From: Haematobia irritans
Taxonomy: Eukaryota; Arthropoda; Insecta; Diptera; Muscidae
NCBI RefSeq assembly: GCF_050003625.1
Contig: NC_134398.1
Location: 68,208,891-68,272,890, forward strand
Direction: 5' to 3'
Length of the DNA stretch: 64,000 bases
Shown here: positions 10,880-23,000 of the stretch, one piece after another
How the letters are laid out: each line of letters begins with the position of its first letter
How positions within the stretch are numbered: position 1 is the stretch's first letter
Notes under the pieces: generated by a model
The model's database searches: none
What the model was told of the DNA's origin: nothing
The model's input: the letters and a program-made list of their open reading frames with translations, nothing else
Made by a program: the position numbers and the translations under genes

Positions 10880-11393
10880 TAGATTCAATGCGAATCCAGG
10901 AAAGGGCCACTGGACACCCGAAAGCGTGTTATGCGATATCTAAGTGAACTGTTGACAAAGGCCTGATATATTGTACTAAAGCCAATTGTCTGTTTGGAAT
11001 TTGCGATGCTGTCTTGGCAGGAGATCCACCACGGGCTATATATTCACAATGCAAGGTGCCGCAATATCATGATGTGCAACGAGGCAACGTACTGTGGCTC
11101 AGTCTTCGACTGAGGCCGAATTTATGTCGATAGTTGCTGCAATGCAAGATACGACCTGGTAGCAACGTTTACAGAATGAATTACTGGATGTTTGAACTTC
11201 AATAAAATTGTTTTGCGCTTTACATATCGCACGAAATGGATCGTTCTCTTCGAGGACAAAACACATCGATATCCGAATCAAAATTATGCGGGAAAAACTT
11301 GGAAGTGGCGAAATAAATATCGAATACTTGGAGACAGGCAGGATGATTGCGGAGTTATTCCCCAAGGCAGTACCTGCTGATATATATACGATT

Positions 11394-12315
11394 TTTATAC
11401 CCTTCACCACTACTGTGGTACAGGGTATAATAAGTTTGTGCATTTGTATGTAACGCCAAGAAGGAAAAGTCTGAGACCCATCGTTTAGTATACCGATCGT
11501 CTTAGAATTAAATTCTGAGTCGATTTAGCGATGTCCGTCTGTCTGTCTGTTGATGTATTTTTGTGTGCAAAGTACAGCTCGCAGTTTTAGTCCGATTGTC
11601 CTAAAATTTGGTATAGGGTCCTGTTTCGGCTCAAAGACGATCCCTATTGATCGGTTCAGATTTAGATACAGCTGCCATATATATTTTTCACCGATCTGGT
11701 CATAATTGGCGTGTATATCAACCGATCTTCCTTAAATTCCGTACATCCGAATATTTTATGAGTCTCGAAAAACTTGCAAAATATCAGCCAAATCGGTTCA
11801 GATTTAGATATAGCTCCCATATATAGCTTTCGCCCGATTTACACTCATTTGCCCATAGAGGTCAATTTTTTGCTCCGATTTAGTTGAAATTTTGAACAGG
11901 GTGTAAAATTAGCATTGTTGCTATGCGTTGAAATCGGTTCAGATTTAGATATAGCTCTCATATATAGCTTTCGCCCGATTTACACTCAAATGACCACAGA
12001 GGCCAATTTTTTGCTCCGATTTAGTTGAAATTTTGCACAGGGAGTATAATTAGCATTGTAGCTATGCGTGCCAAATTTGGTTGACATCGCTTCAGATTTA
12101 GATATAGCTCCCATATATATGTTTTTCTGATTTCGACAAAAATGGTCAAAATACCAACATTTTTCTTGTAGAATCGCCACTTCTTAGTCGAAAAGTTGTA
12201 AAAATGACTCTAATTTTCCTGAACTTCTAATACATATATATCGAGCGATAAATCATAAATAAACTTTTTCGAAGTTTCCTTAAAATTGCTTCAGATTTAA
12301 ACGCTTCCCATATTT
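11394..12315. repeat. Outer dispersed repeat, left part
   Basis: It begins 'tatacccttcaccactac', has a 'gtccgtctgtctgtctgt' microsatellite near 11,540 and repeated blocks with 'cggttcagatttagatatag' and 'tagctttcgcccgattta' about 145 bases apart. It is split by the repeat at 12,316 and resumes at 14,388. The GTCY microsatellite is a hallmark of mini-me-type fly repeats. Confidence 0.65.
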
Positions 12316-14387
12316 TTATACCCACCACCATAGGATGGGGGGTATATTAACTTTGTCATTCCGTTTGTAACACATCGAAATATTGCTCTAAGACCCCATA
12401 AAGTATAAATATTCTGGGTCGTGGTGAAATTCTGAGTCGATCTGAGCATGTCCGTCCGTCCGTCCGTCTGTTGAAATCACGCTAACTTCCGAACGAAACA
12501 AGCTATCGACTTGAAACTTGGCACAAGTAGTTGTTATTGCTGTAGGTCGGATGGTATTGCAAATGGGCCATATCGGTCCACTTTTACGTATAGCCCCCAT
12601 ATAAACGGACCCCAAAATTTGGCTTGCGAGGCCTCTAAGAGAAGCAAATTTCATCCGATCCGGCTGAATTTTGGTACATGGTGTTAGTATATGGTCTCTA
12701 ACAACCATGCAAAAATTGGTCCACATCGGTCCATAATTATATATAGCCCCCATATAAACCGATCCCCCGATTTGGTTTGCGAGGCCCCTAAGAGAAGCAA
12801 ATTTCATCCGATCCGGCTGAAATTTGGTACATGGTGTCAGTGTATGGTCTCTAACAACCATGCAAAAATTGGTCCACATCGGTCCAAAATTATATATAGC
12901 CCCCATATAAACCGATCCCCCGATTTAGCTTGCGAGGCCTCTAAGAGAAGCAAATTTCATCCGATCCGGCTGAAATTTGGTACATGGTGTTAGTATATGG
13001 TCTCTAACAACCATGCAAAAATTGGTCCACATCGGTCCATAATTATATATAGCCCCCATATAAACCGATCCCCCGATTTGGCTTGCGAGGCCCCTAAGAG
13101 AAGCAAATTTCATCCGATCCGACTGAAATTTGGTACGTGGTGTCAGTATATGGTCTCTAACAACCATGCAGAAATTGGTCCACATCGGTCCATAATTATA
13201 TATAGCCCCCATATAAACCGATCCCTCGATTTGGCTTGCGAGGCCTCTAAGAGAAGCAAATTTCATCCGATCCGGCTGAAATTTGGTACATGGTGTTAGT
13301 ATATGGTCTCTCACAACCATGCAAAAATTGGTCGACATCGGTCCATAATTATATATAGCCCCCATATAAACCGATCCCCCGATTTGGCTTGCGAGGCCGC
13401 TAAGAGAAGCAAATTTCATCCGATCCGGCTGAAATTTTGTACGTGATGTTAAAAAACCATGCAAAATTTGGTCCACATCGGTTCATAATTATATATAGCC
13501 CCCATATAAACCGATCACCAGATTTGACCTCCGGAACCTCTTGGAAGACCAAAATTCATCAGATTCAGTTGAAATTTGGTATGTGGTGTTAATATATGGC
13601 CTCAAACTCCCATGCAAAAATTGATCGATATCGGTCCATAATTATATATAGGCCCCATATAAACCGATCCCCAGATTTGACCTCCAGAGCCCCTTGGAAG
13701 AGCAAAATTCTTGCCATTCGGTTGAAATTTGGTACGTGATGTTGGTATATGGTATCCAACAACCATGCAGGAATTGGTTCCTATCAGTCCATAATTATAT
13801 ATAGCTCCCATATAAACCGATCCCCAGATTTCACCTCCGGTGCCTTTTGGATAAGCAAAATTCATCCGATCTGCTTGAAATTTGGTACGTGGTGGTAGTA
13901 TATGATATTTAACAACCATGCCAAAAGTGGTACATATCAGTCCATAATCGTACATAGCCCCATATAAACCGATCCCGAGATTTGGTTTTGGAACCTCTTG
14001 GAGGAGCAAATTTCATCCGAGTGAGTTGAAATTTGGTACATTGTGCTAGTATATGGTCGTTAACAACCATGCCTAACTAGGTCCATATCGGTCTATAGTT
14101 ATATATGGCCCTCAGATAAATCGAAAAATCACACAAAAATTGGTCCATATCAAGTTCATAATTGTATATAGCCCCCATATAAGCGACCCCCGTATTTCAA
14201 TTCTGGCTCTCTACGTACAAAAAGTCGATTCGTAATTATTTGTAGACTTAACTATACATAACTGTTTTGTCTAATATATTCCATGTATGGACTAAATCAC
14301 AGTCTTTCGTAGAAGTTTCTACGCAATCCATGGTGGTGGGTACATAAGATTCGGCCTGGCCGAACTTGCGGCTGTATGTACTTGTTT
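12316..14387. repeat. Nested dispersed repeat with 153-bp tandem array
   Basis: The ends are complementary: 'tacccaccaccatagg' at 12,318 and 'ccatggtggtgggta' near 14,328, followed by 'ttcggcctggccgaa'. A 'gtccgtccgtccgtctgt' microsatellite follows the left end. From about 12,540 to 14,000 a unit marked by 'atggtctctaacaacca' recurs at 12,691, 12,844, 12,997, 13,150 and 13,303, exactly 153 bases apart, then becomes diverged. The open frames on both strands (12,388-13,476 minus, 12,691-13,299 plus) are 51-codon repeats created by this period and are not genes. Confidence 0.8.
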
Positions 14388-14632
14388 TTACTAACCTTGT
14401 GTTCCCTAGTGCATTAGCCGACTTAAATTTTGAGTCTATAGATTTTGTAGAAGTCTATCAAATTCTGTCCAGATCGATTGATATTTAAATGTATGTATTT
14501 GGGACAAACCTTTATATATAGCCCCAACACATTTGACGGATGTGATATGGTATCGAAAATTTAGATCTACAAAGTGGTGCAGGGTATAATATAGTCGGCC
14601 CCGCCCGACTTTAGACATTCCTTACTTGTTTC
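14388..14632. repeat. Outer dispersed repeat, right part
   Basis: This resumes the interrupted repeat and ends 'ggccccgcccgactttagac', the same terminus as near 1,640. Confidence 0.55.
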
Positions 14633-14707
14633 TTATGAATTTGGTTTACTATAGATTTTTCTTTAATGTATCTTATATTTTATTATTACTGATCTCAATG
14701 TTTATTC

Positions 14708-14790
14708 AGGGAGGGTGGTGTTGTAACCCAATAATCAGTTTTAGTTATAAGTTATTAGTACTGACCAAGGTTAGATATTAAAGTATTTTT
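14708..14790 (+). other. Possible copia polypurine tract and LTR start
   Basis: 'cagggagggtggtg' is purine-rich and is followed by 'tgttgtaacccaataatc', a TGTTG start like copia-type LTRs. It lies just past the interrupting repeats in the expected position for the 3' LTR. The LTR end could not be found. Confidence 0.3.
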
Positions 14791-16150
14791 TAAGTACTAA
14801 TGGCGATTTCGATTGGGGAAAAATGTGCAACATTCTCGAAATTGAATGGAAAATATGAAGGACACTGCCATAGATTTTGGATCCTGTATCCCGCACAATA
14901 TTTTGAATTAACAATAACTTTGGAATGACACTATCATTGGGGCGAAAATGCAATGAGGGAAAAAGTAGGGTAACACCAAGGCAACATATTTTTTGCGAAT
15001 CGAAAATGCCATAAGAGAATTTTTGAATAAAACGTTTTTAGTTCATTGCCAACCATCGAACTGCCCGCTTGTATCATTCTGCCATTTACAACAAAACGTA
15101 CTGTAAAATAACTTTCAACTTATTATTGAGCTAAAGAAGCATGACACATTTAACATACTAAAAATGTTTTTAAATCATAACTGTTTGGTATGTAAGTTTA
15201 GATAAATAGGAAAGGTTAGTTAGTTAGGTTAGAAAAATAAATAGACAAAAGAAATAAAAAACACACAACTAATAAAATACAAAATAAATAATATAATCAC
15301 AAAATAAAAATGGAAAATCAAAATCGAAAAATTCTGATAAAAATTAAAATGTACAAAATGTTATTGAAGTGCATTAAAAGTACAAACTACTTATGTATTT
15401 TTCTGAAGAAGTATACATTTCTCCATCAATTATTAAATAGTTCTCGTAAAACAAATTCTATCTTCGACTAATATTGAAAAATACTTAGGAGAGCAACTTA
15501 TGAACAGATTTTTTATCTGATATCTCCATTGTGATTTTACGTAAATTTTTCTTTCCTTTTAAATTGTACATAATAAAAAAAGATGAAATGGAAATAAAGT
15601 TTACAGTTTTGAACGTGAAGGATAAAACATGTATAGGATTGAAACAAATAAATTCTATAATTTAAAAAAATGGTTTAAAAGGGCCAACCGTAAAAGGTAT
15701 TCGACCCTTTGATTTTCATCAAACCTGCACCACAGTTTGGTGACCCCCTGAATTCACTCATCAGGGGTCAAAAATAGATTTTGGTATAATCTACATTAAG
15801 ATTTAAAAGTCGGTAAAAACAATATTTAAAAAATTTAAGTCATACTTAAAATAACGATTCAATCAACAATATATAAACAATACACCAAATACTTAGAGCT
15901 AATTTCTCTAGGATAGTAGGGAGAAATCCTTAGTTACAAATTGTGATGAATATAAATTTTAAAACAAAATATAAAAATGGGGAAATATCAGATTAAAACA
16001 GAAGACCTAAAAAATTAACCCCCTCATAAAAAATAGGAAATTATTGAGCGGCGCCAAACAACATGATACTATTTTATAATTAATAATAGTTTATAATTAA
16101 GTACTGTTCGTATGCGACTCATGCTGCATGGTACATAATCCTCACTCCGA
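14791..16150. other. AT-rich stretch, no gene seen
   Basis: Only short shadows of open frames occur. Poly-A/T runs are frequent. I recognise no domain, RNA or terminal repeat. Confidence 0.5.
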
Positions 16151-16154
16151 CCGA

Positions 16155-16215
16155 ACTGAATAGTCAGTCATTGTGTGCGGCCCTAAGTGGGCCTGAAATA
16201 TCGGGCTATCTATAG
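16155..16215 (+). repeat. Decayed SINE/LINE 3'-tail relic
   Basis: 'actgaatagtc', 'gggcctgaaatatcgggct' and nearby bases resemble the shared SINE/LINE tail seen intact at 47,856-47,912 (minus) and 49,165-49,235 (plus). The match is partial. Confidence 0.35.
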
Positions 16216-16870
16216 GTATAGTATTGCATTTACATGTTTTTAAAACATATCAGGGTGTAATTAAATTACGTGTTCTTTAATATGACATTTCGTTGAAAAT
16301 AATACAATGTCCAATATAATATATTTAATTTATATTGTATAATACTAGTTGTGTGTCCTTTACCTATATATTGAAGAAGCAGATGTTGACCGCGACCAAG
16401 TAACTAATAAACCCTCACCTCTATGGCGTTCTCGTTTATTATGCAATAAAACTTTTGTGCTATCATCTGGACACAATGTAGTCCTAACGACGGTAAAAAG
16501 GAGTCTGAAAAAAAGAAGAAAATATAACGATATTGTTATTTGTTGAAATATAATATTTTAATCGAATATTTCATATTTATCATATTGATTTTGGATAATG
16601 CGGCTTTATTATTTATGGTAAAAATCAAACATTCGTGTTATTTGAAATCGACGCAAGTCAATTTTTTATGTTGGGCATGCTTGATAGAGGGAAATTTTTG
16701 ATGTCGATATTGCAATGACGATTTGACTACATTTTCATTCGGAAATTCTCCTATGCATGTAGTTCGGATAAATGGGACATTTAAGCTGAAAAAACACCCA
16801 TACTCATGCGCTTGTTTTTCTTTTATTACATTTCCTATATATGATAATCATTATATCGATGTTTAAAAGT
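16216..16870. other. AT-rich stretch, no feature seen
   Basis: No recognisable gene or repeat boundary up to the mariner end at 16,874. Confidence 0.45.
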
Positions 16871-16873
16871 ATA

Positions 16874-18021
16874 ACAGGTTCGTTTTTATTATTCAACATA
16901 GTTCCATTCAAGAGCGATACAACGATTATAACGACCTTCCAATTTTTTGATACCATTTTGGTAGTACTCCTTCGGTTTTGCCTCAAAATAGGCCTCAGTT
17001 TCGGCGATCACCTCTTCATTGCAGCCAATTTTTTTCCCTGTGAGCATCCTTTTGAGGTCTGAGAACAAGAAAAAGTCACTGGGGGCCAGATCTGGAGAAT
17101 ACGGTGGGTGGGGAAGCAATTCGAAGCCCAATTCATGAATTTTTGCCATCGTTCTCAATGACTTGTGGCACGGTGTGTTGTCTTGGTGGAACAACACTTT
17201 TTTCTTCTTCATATGGGACCGTTTTGCCGCGATTTCGACCTTCAAACGCTCCAATAACGTCATATAATAGTCACTGTTGATGGTTTTTCCCTTCTCAAGA
17301 TAATCGATAAAAATTATTCCATGCGCATCCCAAAAAAACAGAGGCCACTTTGACAGCGGACTTTTGAGTCTTTCCACGCTTCGGAGACGGTTCACCGGTC
17401 GCTGTCCACTCAGCCGACTGTCGATTGGACTCAGGAGTGTAGCGATGGAGCCATGTTTCATCCATTGTCACATATCGACGGAAAAACTCGAGTTAACAGC
17501 TGCAAACACCGCTCAGAATAATCAACACGTTGTTGTTTTTGGTCAAATGTGAGCTCGCGCGGCACCCATTTTGCACAGAGCTTCCGCATATCCAAATATT
17601 GATGAATGATATGACCAACACGTTCCTTTGATATCTTTAAGGCCTCTGCTATCTCAATCAACTTCATCATTTTGTGGATTTTTTTGATGTTTTCGTCGGT
17701 AACCACCTCTTTCGGGCGTCCACTGCGTTCACCGTCCTCCGTGGTCATTTCACCACGCTTGAATTTTGCATACCAATCAATTATTGTTGATTTCCCTGGG
17801 GCAGAGTCCGGAAACTCATTATCAAGCCAAGTTTTTGCTTCCACCGTATTTTTTTCCATTTTTTCACAATAACAAAAGTTGCTTCACAAAAGACGCTCTA
17901 TCTCACAAACTTATTGACTTACAGACGTCAAATTTTAACACGAATAATTTGAAGGTTGGTACTATATAAAAATAATAGCGACGCCATCTATGTGTCAGAC
18001 CGCGGACTTATCAGCCAACCT
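16874..18021 (-). mobile_element. Himar1-like mariner, copy 1 (deleted left terminal repeat)
   Basis: TA precedes the 'acaggtt' start at 16,874. The sequence then jumps straight to 'cgtttttattattcaac', which in copy 2 lies about 50 bases further in, so most of this terminal repeat is deleted. The other end has 'ggacttatcagccaacc' near 18,004-18,020, the inverted Himar1 terminus. The transposase inside is frameshifted. Such an element could not be mobilised normally from this end. Confidence 0.85.
16889..17859 (-). pseudogene. Himar1-like mariner transposase, frameshifted
   Basis: The N-terminal frame (17,458-17,859) reads 'MEKNTVEAKTWLDNEF', the HTH region with 'GRPKEVVTDENIKKIHKM', 'LKISKERVGHIIHQYLDMRK' and 'AKWVPRELTFDQKQQRV'. 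The C-terminal frame (16,889-17,461) holds 'FFWDAHGIIFIDYLEKGK', 'VLFHQDNTPCHKS' (second catalytic D) and 'PPYSPDLAPSDFFLF' (third D of D,D34D). The TMDET motif with the first D is present at 17,450-17,465 but in a different frame. There is an in-frame loss after MEK, a 6-codon loss after IHKM, and an ~8-base deletion before FFRRYV that shifts the frame. Confidence 0.9.
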
Positions 18022-18640
18022 ATTAAAAAGTGAATTTTACAGGAAACAAGTTCAAAGTTTTTTTTTTTTTTTAATTTCTCAAAAACCGTATAAGATATAA
18101 ATTCACGTTTTTCGGTCTTATAATCACGTGTATTGTAGATTTTTTTAGTATATACGATTTCAAAGTAATGATAATAGAACGTGGCTTTAGACCGAGCAAA
18201 GCTTTATGCCATTTTTGGATTAGAAATCTTTAAAACTTTAGTCCTGTGACTAAAGTTTTAAAAATATTACCCATAACTTTTGATAGAAATATCCAATAAA
18301 TTGGAACTTTTGACAGGATGCAATTCACATCAATCCGAATAAAAAACAACGAACTCCATCAAAAAATGCTAAGTCGACTTAGCGTACTCTGGAATGAGGA
18401 CATCGATATAATACTACCAATTTAAAAAAACTATGTTAAATTTGTTTTACATCATCCCAGCAAAAAATGGAAATAGTTTCACAAACATTTTTAAAGAACA
18501 CCCCGGGATCCCACATCAATTTTTTCCACTTCCCATGAAGTTATTTAGGATCAGTCTTAGAAAATGTGCCATTTAAAGGGTCAACATTAAATTTCCCAAA
18601 AAAGGATAGAAAATCAATAAAAAAAGTAAAATCCAATGAA
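18022..18640. other. AT-rich stretch with a short perfect hairpin
   Basis: A 14-bp perfect inverted repeat with a 4-base loop lies at 18,230-18,243 / 18,248-18,261 ('ttaaaactttagtc'). 'cccagcaaaaaatgg' near 18,458 resembles ends of small elements near 47,356 and 49,612. No gene is seen. Confidence 0.5.
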
Positions 18641-19085
18641 AATAAAATTTCCCCCCGCGGGGATTTGAACATGTGTCGGTTGACTTTTTCACCTCCAAGG
18701 AAGTTCTTTCATGAAGATTTTGTAAAATACAATTTAAAATTTTTTAGAGTTGGAATGGAAAAAATATATATTCAAAAATATGTACTGAAAATGACAAAAT
18801 AAAAACGTTGTATAACATAAAAACTAATATTTTAGAAAAATATTTGATAGATAAACTCACCGATGGTGAGATTTGAACCTGCGTTCTTAATTTTTTCCTT
18901 TATACTAATAAAGAACGTCTCGAAAAGTAATTAGAATGTAATGTCTTGATGTCATATTACGATCATATCGCAAACATTTGAATTGACGTTTCGACGCTTC
19001 GTGTTCAATGGCGTTTATGGCTGAGGGTGCTAATGCGTTCTGTTATCGTGCCAACAGACCCAGGTTAAACCCCTGGTGGTAGCGA
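18641..19085. other. Cluster of tRNA-like (box B) relics
   Basis: Three box B-like motifs occur: minus 'tgttcaaatcccc' near 18,655-18,670, minus 'ggttcaaatctcacc' near 18,865-18,880, and plus 'ggttaaacccctgg' near 19,062-19,076, the last preceded by a tRNA-like 'ggctgagggtgctaatg'. They look like heads of decayed tRNA-derived elements. None folds convincingly as a tRNA. Confidence 0.3.
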
Positions 19086-19507
19086 AAAAGTTTTTCAAAT
19101 TGTAAAAATTAGATAATAAGAATAATAAAAAGTAAAATTGATAAAACATTTTGTTTTTTATTTTTTTTTTTTTTAATTTCTTCATTCAAATAAACTCCCA
19201 ATGCACAACTTCTAAAGCAATGCAAAGGATCAAAAAACGGAGTAATTCCGTCCTATGACAAGCCCACGTAAAAATCATATATAATTACGAGTAAAATGTG
19301 ATGCTAATACGATCGAAATTCAGATTTCGTACTTGTGTGTATTTAGATCCAGTCCAGATTATGTCAGGGGATCGCGATTTTGATCAATTATTATTCACAT
19401 TTATCTTTTGTCATTTGAAAACGAAATGAATACGACTTTCAGACCCTTTGATTTTATGTACTTTATGTACTTATGTACTTTGATTATTGTACTAATTTCA
19501 GATAATT
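19086..19507. other. AT-rich stretch, no gene seen
   Basis: Nothing recognisable. A missing terminal exon of the flippase was looked for here on the minus strand and not found. Confidence 0.4.
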
Positions 19508-19548
19508 GAGCTTAACAATGAATCGGGCAGGACTCATGACTGATTAAA
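19508..19548 (+). repeat. SINE core relic
   Basis: 'gagcttaacaatgaatcggg' and 'caggactcatgactgat' resemble the body of the SINE at 47,836-48,180, which reads 'gagcttaacatggaatcggg' and 'cagcactcagtgat' on the minus strand. Confidence 0.4.
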
Positions 19549-19887
19549 TGCTTTAACGTATCCTTATTAAAAGAGATCTATATACACCTTAATTTTCACT
19601 ATTTTGTATGTGAAGACTACAAGGTTTGTATAGAGGCCTATCATTATGAATTATGAACCAAATACCTTCAAATTACCCATTAGCTTTAAGAAGTTAAGCT
19701 ATTGCGAGTTAATAAATCCTTTTAACGTGGTTGTGGCTTTAAATTTTTCCCGGCTATGGTGATATAGTATTTGAAATATATCAGGCTTGAAGTCGGAAAT
19801 ATTTGCAACTAACAAGAAATCATTAGCCTATTTTCATTTTTAGGAGTACACTCAAAACAATTTCGTTATTTACATTAAATGACTTAC

Positions 19888-20075
19888 CGTGGTAACGTGG
19901 CTACAACAGCTGACAATATGATTACAAACCAATGTACAGCAGATATGAAACAACGAAATATCACCCAATAACTGGAAGGAAGGCCGAAACAATTAACACA
20001 CATAGAGTTGTAAACAATGGAAAATAAATAAAAAGAACCCAAGCTAAAAACAATAGAGAGCACATGAAGTATTGT
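19888..20075 (-). CDS. Flippase exon h: last exon visible
   Basis: A 188-base exon with two hydrophobic segments ('[20 protein letters not shown]' and '[12 protein letters not shown]'). It ends in split codon CG|gtaagt after 'ATLP'. At least one more exon is required and was not found downstream to 18 kb. Confidence 0.8.
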
Positions 20076-23000
20076 CTGAAAATGAAATGCAAAAAATTAA
20101 ATTAATTCACAAGAATTTCAGAGATCGCACTTTAGATTTAAAACATACCCATGATCGTATTTCAATAACACCATGTAATAAATTCGTAAATAAACAGGAA
20201 GCTGTTATTGTGGCACCGAATTCCCATATACCTACATCAGAACCCGCATACGCACATAAAGCTATAAAAAATACTATAAGGCTTTGATAAAGTGCATCCA
20301 AAAGCACTATCCAGAAGTCATGAGGTTTATACGCCAATCCCAAGCGACCCTATGTTACATAAAAAGAGTAATGAAGTTATGAATGAATGAAAAACGAATA
20401 ACATAAAATTAAATTACGTTTTTATAAAGATATGTATTTCGAAGCAATAAATCCTCTGGGACACGTTGATCATATACACCAATGGCTAAGGGAGGCAGCG
20501 AGGTAAATATTAAATTATATAACATTAGATACATTTGATCCATCATTACAGAGCCCGAAAAACCACAATATAATTGGTACCAGAATATTAAAAACACAAA
20601 GGCCTAAAATATGAAAATAAAGTTGTGTACATTACGACCGGCATACGCCCACTAACAAAATATAAACTTACAGCATTTTTATAAAAGAAGTATAAAATCA
20701 TACGTGATAGACGATCATAACACCAATATCCATGAGCAATGAGTAAACGTTCTAAATATCGGAAGCGTGCTACTGTAAAATCAGCAGCCATTACTGCTTG
20801 CGTTCCCTCTTGACCCGATATGCCAACACCAACATCTGCCATCTAAAAAAAAAAACATTGTAAGATAAAACAGATTTCTTATATCTTCGAATTACCTGTA
20901 TCATAGAAACATCGTTGGCACCATCGCCTATAGCTAGTGTACATAATCGTAACTCTTCTTTAACAACTTTCACTAAGTAAGCTTTTTGCAAAGGGGTTGA
21001 GCGGCAACACAATACTGATGCACAACTTTTTGCTAATTTTAGAAATGGTCTTATAAGTTTGGATCTGAAAAAAAAAAAAATAATAATTAATTACTACTTT
21101 TGAAATGTACTAAAAATTGCTACTGTCTACACTAATTTTCACTTCTGCGAGTTCCTTATATATATTGACGCGATGTTGTATTATATTTTACTGATATTGT
21201 TTGTAATTGTATAAAGACTCAAGTCTTTATAGAGACTCCAGAGATGCATATTTTTGAGAGGAATTTCAGTATCACCCTCTGAGTAGTTCATATATAGCTC
21301 CCACATATATGTATCGCCCGATTTTCCGAAAATTTATTATAATAAACTTTTTATTAACCGATCTTAATCAAAGTTGACACAATTTAATCTTCTCTAGTGT
21401 CCACCAAATCTGTAAAATATGCAAACCGGTTCATATTTAGGTGTAATCTGTATATGTGTCGCCCGATATTCCGAAATTGAACCATAATACCCTTATTTAT
21501 TAAACAATTCTATTGTACAGGATAAGGAGATATCATAACTCATGGAACTTGTCAATGAGTAATGATATCTCCTTAACCTGTACAATAGCAGGCACATACG
21601 TTCAGAATTATAGTTCCACTTTATACACATGTCGCACCTGGATATCAAATTTAGGACAATATAATACTCCTCGGCAATGCCTTTTAGATGTGAAAAATAT
21701 CAGGCATATGGGTTCATGATTAAATTAAATCTTTTCGGAATTATTTAAAAAAGTAGAGTTTTTGTAATCTATACAATCGACTTTTTTCAGCCGAATACAA
21801 AAAAAAAAAATCCGCTCAGCAACGCTAGGAACATTTTATATTATTTCAAGGATTTTGTAAGAGCCTTTCGTATATGGCTACAAAAAGAGATCAAACACTC
21901 ATTGATAAGAGAGAAGTTCGCCAACTGTGGCATAGCAATGGACTTGTTAGTATTGAGTTTTTCAACTATTTTCGTACTACTCACACAATATACATATTTA
22001 AAAGAAACACTTGGATGGGTTTCTTCATTGTCTTAGTTGGGAGAAAATACATTCTGATTGACCGTTTGTGTAATTCTACTAACCTTAAGTCTAAGATGAA
22101 TGTCAATGTTTTGCCATCGACAACAAGTGCGCGGGGTTTTAAACGATGATTGCGATCAAAGGGTGAGAGTTTTGATTCAGTTTCAATTTCATTTAAGTAA
22201 AAATTTATAGCTGATTCTGCTGCATCCTTGGAACGGGCGGTTAATCTATGGAATGGGAAAAGATAATAGTGCATTTTAATTATTGGTGGCCAATATGATG
22301 ATCCATGCAGAACTTACCTTATTAGTTCCATTTGCTGGGTAAACAATTTAGCTGAATACGCAATATTTATAGCTGTTTCAGGTTTATCTCCTGTCAAAAC
22401 CCATATTGATATTCCAGCCGACAATAACGATGATATAGTTTCGGGCACACCCTCTTGCAAACGATCTTCGATTCCAGTAGCACCCAAAAGTGTTAGATTA
22501 CTTTCTAACTTCGCAAATGAATCACGCAAACGGCGTTCACGATTTTCCATTGACATCTCAATTTCTTGATGTCTCGCCCACCATTCTGTATATTCCGAAG
22601 CATTGAGGTTTCGTTTAGCCATTACTAATATTCTTAACCCATCGCGAGCATAGTTATCAAGCTGTTGTTGTGTCTTCTCGCGTATAATGCCTTCAGGAGA
22701 ATTTGGTGAACAAGGTGTTAGTACAGGCATTATAGATGTATCAGCACCTTTCGTATATAAAACAATTTCTTGTGTCCCTGTTCGTCGAACAACAATAGAC
22801 ATGCACTTTCGACTTGAGTCAAAGGGCAATATTTTCAACACTTCGTATTCCACTAGACCTTTAGTGGGAACACTAACCAATATGTGATTTGGACTACGGT
22901 TTACAAGGCAGCAATCGTAACTATATGCAGCATTAACCAAAGCCAATTCATCAGGACTTTCGGCTTCGAATAAAGGGCGTCCATCTGGGGTTTGATATGT

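Larger units (their letters stand above)
9185..11390 (+). pseudogene. Ty1/copia retrotransposon pol remnant (linker, RT, RNase H)
   Basis: In order: the region after integrase ('RIKRKTVICRDVIFIED'), an acidic linker, then 'RRSERIAAK', and 'DPNTLKEALDSPEADEWRLAMDEE', the entry to copia RT. 'IDYTETFAPVVRYSSIRFLI' follows near 9,860 and a damaged 'YGLKQSSRAWN'-type segment near 10,070. After a MITE, the RNase H appears with 'KRVMRYLS', 'STEAEFMSIVAAMQDT' and 'ALHIARNGSFSSRTKHIDI'. Frames change at least four times. The frame ends at 'FPKAVPADI', close to the usual C-terminus, where a dispersed repeat begins. Confidence 0.75.

Noticed and set aside
12388..13476. Long minus-strand open frames encoding 51-residue repeats
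   Set aside because: They coincide with a non-coding 153-bp minisatellite inside a dispersed repeat, run open on both strands, and have no start context or domain.
18230..18261. Rho-independent terminator-like hairpin
   Set aside because: This is animal nuclear DNA; the 14-bp stem is AT-rich and has no gene upstream.
21874..22149. 91-residue plus-strand frame
   Set aside because: It partly overlaps flippase exon c antisense and reads into the intron.
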